Assembly (NCBI GenBank): GCA_030149205.1
Contig: JASBSB010000007.1
Coordinates: 569,631-633,630 of the forward strand
Reading direction: 5' to 3'
DNA length: 64,000 nucleotides
DNA from: Candidatus Heimdallarchaeota archaeon
Lineage (GTDB): Archaea; Asgardarchaeota; Heimdallarchaeia; Heimdallarchaeales; Kariarchaeaceae
Shown here: in pieces, positions 61,233 to 64,000 of the stretch
Position numbering within the stretch: the stretch's first letter is position 1
Layout of the letters: the number at the start of each line of letters is the position of its first letter
The notes under the pieces: model-generated
What the model was told of the DNA's origin: nothing
The model's input: only the letters and a program-made list of their open reading frames with translations
The model's database searches: none
Translations under genes and position numbers: made by a program

Positions 61233-63773
61233 GTGTTATATTTGAAAAAAAAATTTGCTATATTTCTGAGTTTGATACTGCTGTTACCAGCATCTGTAAG
61301 TGCAAACTCAATCGGAACAATGAATTATGATATTAATATCTCACCAGTTACCAATGGGATCAATTACGGAGTTTCAAAGATTGTTAGTTCTTTGAGAGAC
61401 TCAATATTAACCCCACAGGCAACTGACCTTGATGTTATTATTGAAATGACAGGGGATAAGGCTAACCTCAAACATAATCTATTTAGTTTTGGTGGTCAGG
61501 TAACCCATGATTACCAGTTTGGATCCTTGATGGCAGCTACAATCCCAAGTGATAGATTGCTTGAATTGGCAAGAACACAAGAAGTTGTAAAAATTTACAA
61601 AAATGAGAAGATCTCCTTGGGAGAGGAATGGGCTATGAAAGGTGAAGCAACAACGTCTGAAATAAACATGGACGACTTTGTTGCCTCTTCTTCATTTGAC
61701 CTTTCAACCTTGCCTGACACCTATGCAAACGCCTATCTGACAAACGCAAATCAAGTCTGGGCAATGACAAACGCAGGAGCAGGACAGGTTATTGCAGTAA
61801 TAGACACTGGTGTCCTCCCTCACTTTTTACTTGGTAGTAGATTGATTGGTGGAGTTGATTTGACTCCTGATGTAGGCACTCCCTTTGAGGGATATGACAA
61901 CCCGTATAATTTTTATCATGGTACTTTTGTTTCCACTCAGGCAGCAGCTAATGGAAGAGTCTTGTTTTATGCTAATTCTTCTGTTGGACAAGCCTTTCTT
62001 AAATTTGATCCAAACGCTATGCTTAGAGCTGATGGATTGGTTCAGGTTGATTTGTTAGGTCCCGCACCTCTCGCTTCAATCTATGCCATCAAAGTTTTTA
62101 CAGCTTCATCCTTTACCACAACAGCCATTATTTTAGCTGGGATTGAACATGCAATCCTGCAAAATGTCGATGTGATTAACCTTTCACTTGGAGGACCAAG
62201 CAATATTCCTGGGGAAGACCCAATGGATATCCTAGTTGATGTTGCAAGTTCTAGAGGAATTGCTGTAACTATTTCTGCCGGGAATTCTGGACCTAATCCA
62301 TTGCAAATAGGTTCTCCTGGCACATCAATTTCCGCAATTACCGTGGGTGCAGCATCCACACCTGAACAAGAGAGGGTATATGGGGAATTCAGGTATGGCG
62401 TTGGAGATTATTACTATTCTCATGATGAAAAATCAATTGTATATTTTTCAAGTAGAGGACCAACAGCAGATGGAAGAGCAAAACCAGACTTAGTCGCAAC
62501 AGGTTCACACAACCTAGGTGGTATTGGATATACTGGACTTTCATTTGGTTCTGGCACATCATACTCTTCCCCTGTAGTAGCAGGTGGTGCTGCCTTAATT
62601 TCAGCTTACAGTGATCTTAATGGACTAAGTCTCACATCACAAGATATTAAAGAGGCACTTTCTGCTGGAGCAGATTTAATCCCAGGTTTTAATCAGATTG
62701 AGCAGGGACATGGGTACATGAATCTACAGAACTCCATAGCTTTCCTTCAGTCATCAGAACAAGAGTTTGAGCATGAAGATCATGGGATAGACCGTGGAGA
62801 AATTGAAGAAAATCTAGAGGAGTATATGACAATCACAGAGCTACAAAACGGATACAATATGGTGAAAAATATTAATGTAGCCCCATCACAATTTGAATAT
62901 TTCGCATTTTCAGTTCCCACATCAACTGACTTTATCAAAATTTCCCTCGTAAATGCTTCGTTTACATCAGATAACCCCATTTTTGGAGACAGAGGCTGGG
63001 CTTATCTATCAACTGCAATGTACAATGGTATAAGAGGTAATTATTATGCTGTGGATGTTGTTCTTGGTGGAGACAGTCAATTGTTTGCTCTTTCAGACTT
63101 CGATTTCCAGGCTGGTGTGCTCAGATTTACCATAGAAAATGACTTCATTTCATTTGGAAACCTGCATATTGATGCTGTGATATTTGAAGTGGTTGACGCA
63201 TCATTAGAATCAGAACATGGTTCACTAGAAATTGAGAATGATGGAATAGGCACTATGGCTTTCGTTGATGTATTCTCTGGTGGAATTTCTGCGATGAGCG
63301 GACACATCATGCAGGGAGATGTCTTATTATATTCTGTCAGCCTTCCAAGCACAAATTTTGGAATTTCGATTTTTGAGCTAAGCTGGGAGCGTGATTACAG
63401 ATATTACGGAACAGATGATTTAGATATGTATATTTTTAACTCAACTGGTTATCTTGTAGGTATTGGAGCCAGTCTTTCTGCCCCTGAAATCTCACTTATC
63501 CTTAGTTCTGGTGGTGTTTTTACAGTTATGATAGTTGGCTATGATATCTATGATCCATCAGGGACAGAATTCAATTTAGAGGTCACAACCTTAGATTTTG
63601 GTGCTCCACTTCTTTACTCAAGTCCTATGTTTTACCTAGGACCTGATTCAGAAACAGAAATTATGGTACCAGGAAACGTACATGGTGTAGCCGCTCTGAC
63701 GGTTATTCAAGAAATCAGCTTCTTTGGATATACCTTCCCAATTTGGGTATTTGCAGATTTTGCTCAAGTTTAA
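61233..63773 (+). CDS. Secreted subtilisin-like protease
   Basis: 846 residues. Signal peptide KKKFAIFLSLILLLPASVSA at about residues 5-24; propeptide to about 170 (HDYQFGSLMAATIPSDRLLELA recalls I9 inhibitors). Catalytic triad D191 (AVIDTGV), H229 (YHGTFVS) and S443 (GTSYSSPVVAGGAAL); the oxyanion Asn is in SAGNSGP. There is a 40-residue insert between H229 and IYAIKVF. About 340 residues downstream are beta-rich without recognisable repeats or membrane anchor. GTG 61233 or TTG 61242 could be the start. Together with the first subtilase it suggests an extracellular proteolytic lifestyle. Confidence 0.88.
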   Translation: MLYLKKKFAIFLSLILLLPASVSANSIGTMNYDINISPVTNGINYGVSKIVSSLRDSILTPQATDLDVIIEMTGDKANLKHNLFSFGGQVTHDYQFGSLMAATIPSDRLLELARTQEVVKIYKNEKISLGEEWAMKGEATTSEINMDDFVASSSFDLSTLPDTYANAYLTNANQVWAMTNAGAGQVIAVIDTGVLPHFLLGSRLIGGVDLTPDVGTPFEGYDNPYNFYHGTFVSTQAAANGRVLFYANSSVGQAFLKFDPNAMLRADGLVQVDLLGPAPLASIYAIKVFTASSFTTTAIILAGIEHAILQNVDVINLSLGGPSNIPGEDPMDILVDVASSRGIAVTISAGNSGPNPLQIGSPGTSISAITVGAASTPEQERVYGEFRYGVGDYYYSHDEKSIVYFSSRGPTADGRAKPDLVATGSHNLGGIGYTGLSFGSGTSYSSPVVAGGAALISAYSDLNGLSLTSQDIKEALSAGADLIPGFNQIEQGHGYMNLQNSIAFLQSSEQEFEHEDHGIDRGEIEENLEEYMTITELQNGYNMVKNINVAPSQFEYFAFSVPTSTDFIKISLVNASFTSDNPIFGDRGWAYLSTAMYNGIRGNYYAVDVVLGGDSQLFALSDFDFQAGVLRFTIENDFISFGNLHIDAVIFEVVDASLESEHGSLEIENDGIGTMAFVDVFSGGISAMSGHIMQGDVLLYSVSLPSTNFGISIFELSWERDYRYYGTDDLDMYIFNSTGYLVGIGASLSAPEISLILSSGGVFTVMIVGYDIYDPSGTEFNLEVTTLDFGAPLLYSSPMFYLGPDSETEIMVPGNVHGVAALTVIQEISFFGYTFPIWVFADFAQV

Positions 63774-63889
63774 AAAAAAATAAAATAGCACGTTGAACTT
63801 AGTTCAATCACGAAAGACAAAGATTCTCAACTTAATTAAAACAAAATAGTTGATTCTATTAAGCTTGTCCCAAAATTCGTTTACACTGG

Positions 63890-64000
63890 AATCACCCCCT
63901 GAGCTCGGATTCTGTGGTTGTACCAGACCACAGAGCACAGCAGACTCTTCCGCTTGTTCTGAGGCTTATGATCCCGCAGGAGCGGAGCTCGCTGCTTCAG
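63890..64000. ncRNA. Possible structured RNA gene, cut by window end
   Basis: After an AT-rich spacer the last ~110 bases are clearly richer in GC than the surroundings and have no long ORF. An 8-bp perfect stem, TCTGTGGT (63911-63918) with ACCACAGA (63927-63934), encloses an 8-nt loop. GAGCTC-containing segments at 63901 and near 63985 are complementary, and the CCCCCTGAG start can pair with the terminal CTTCAG, as if a long helix closed just beyond the edge. I looked for tRNA, SRP domain IV and RNase P core motifs and found no convincing match, so the RNA class and strand are undecided. Confidence 0.4.

Noticed and set aside
63890..64000. tRNA, SRP RNA or RNase P RNA
   Set aside because: No T-loop GTTCRANNC, no SRP domain IV core (tetraloop with AGCAG opposite CAGG) and no GAGGAAAGTCC core on either strand.

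Overview
The window looks like a chromosomal piece of an AT-rich archaeon, most plausibly an Asgard-type archaeon (inference). Archaeal traits seen directly are aIF1A, a LysW carrier-protein amino-acid pathway, the archaeal set of purine genes, and TATA-like boxes about 20-35 bp before many start codons, which suggests frequent leaderless mRNAs starting with ATG, GTG or TTG. Eukaryote-leaning traits are a HIS4-like HisI/HisE protein, two proteins with probable longin/roadblock-like C-terminal domains, and a Dna2-like nuclease-helicase ending in a RING-like zinc module. No CRISPR array, insertion sequence or integrase was seen.

Layout. 1-5 kb: start of uracil phosphoribosyltransferase (cut by the window edge), M20 peptidase, VOC protein, polytopic membrane protein, thioredoxin-type arsenate reductase, HAD phosphatase. 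5.06-12.6 kb: a histidine operon preceded by a 33-codon leader ORF with seven His codons (HHHHIHHH) and a hairpin next to the first gene; order hisIE (HIS4-like N-domain), hisG, hisD, hisC, hisB, hisH, hisA-hisF fusion. Only histidinol-phosphate phosphatase is missing, and the divergent HAD gene is a candidate. 12.7-18.3 kb: membrane-anchored GH13 amylase, PadR-type regulator plus small heat-shock protein with two palindromic operators, three small minus-strand genes. 18.7-23.5 kb: LysW-type lysine/arginine operon: lysW (ending in Gln instead of the usual Glu), lysX, lysY, a class II amidotransferase-like Ntn hydrolase, and a lysZ-lysJ fusion; no lysK. 23.5-35.7 kb: penicillin-acylase-like enzyme, Eis-like acetyltransferase, asparagine synthetase, secreted subtilase with repeated PPC-like domains, a protein related to DNA-hypermodification enzymes, a TPR-longin protein.

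35.8-45.1 kb: a tight nine-gene minus-strand purine operon (purC-purS fusion, purQ, purL, purE, purM, folD, purN, purF, purD) carrying every step from PRPP to SAICAR, with FolD supplying the folate one-carbon donor. 45.4-63.8 kb: polysaccharide deacetylase, two paralogous MFS exporters, aldo-keto reductase, aIF1A, acyl-CoA dehydrogenase, seven-TM longin-like protein, ClC transporter with CBS domains, alkyltransferase Ogt, DinB-like protein, Dna2-RING protein and a second secreted subtilase. The last 110 bases are GC-rich and foldable and probably begin a structured RNA.

The two most interesting systems are the His-codon leader in front of an archaeal his operon, and the LysW-Gln/Ntn-hydrolase pair, where the hydrolase may convert the carrier's terminal Gln to Glu and/or release the finished amino acid in place of LysK.
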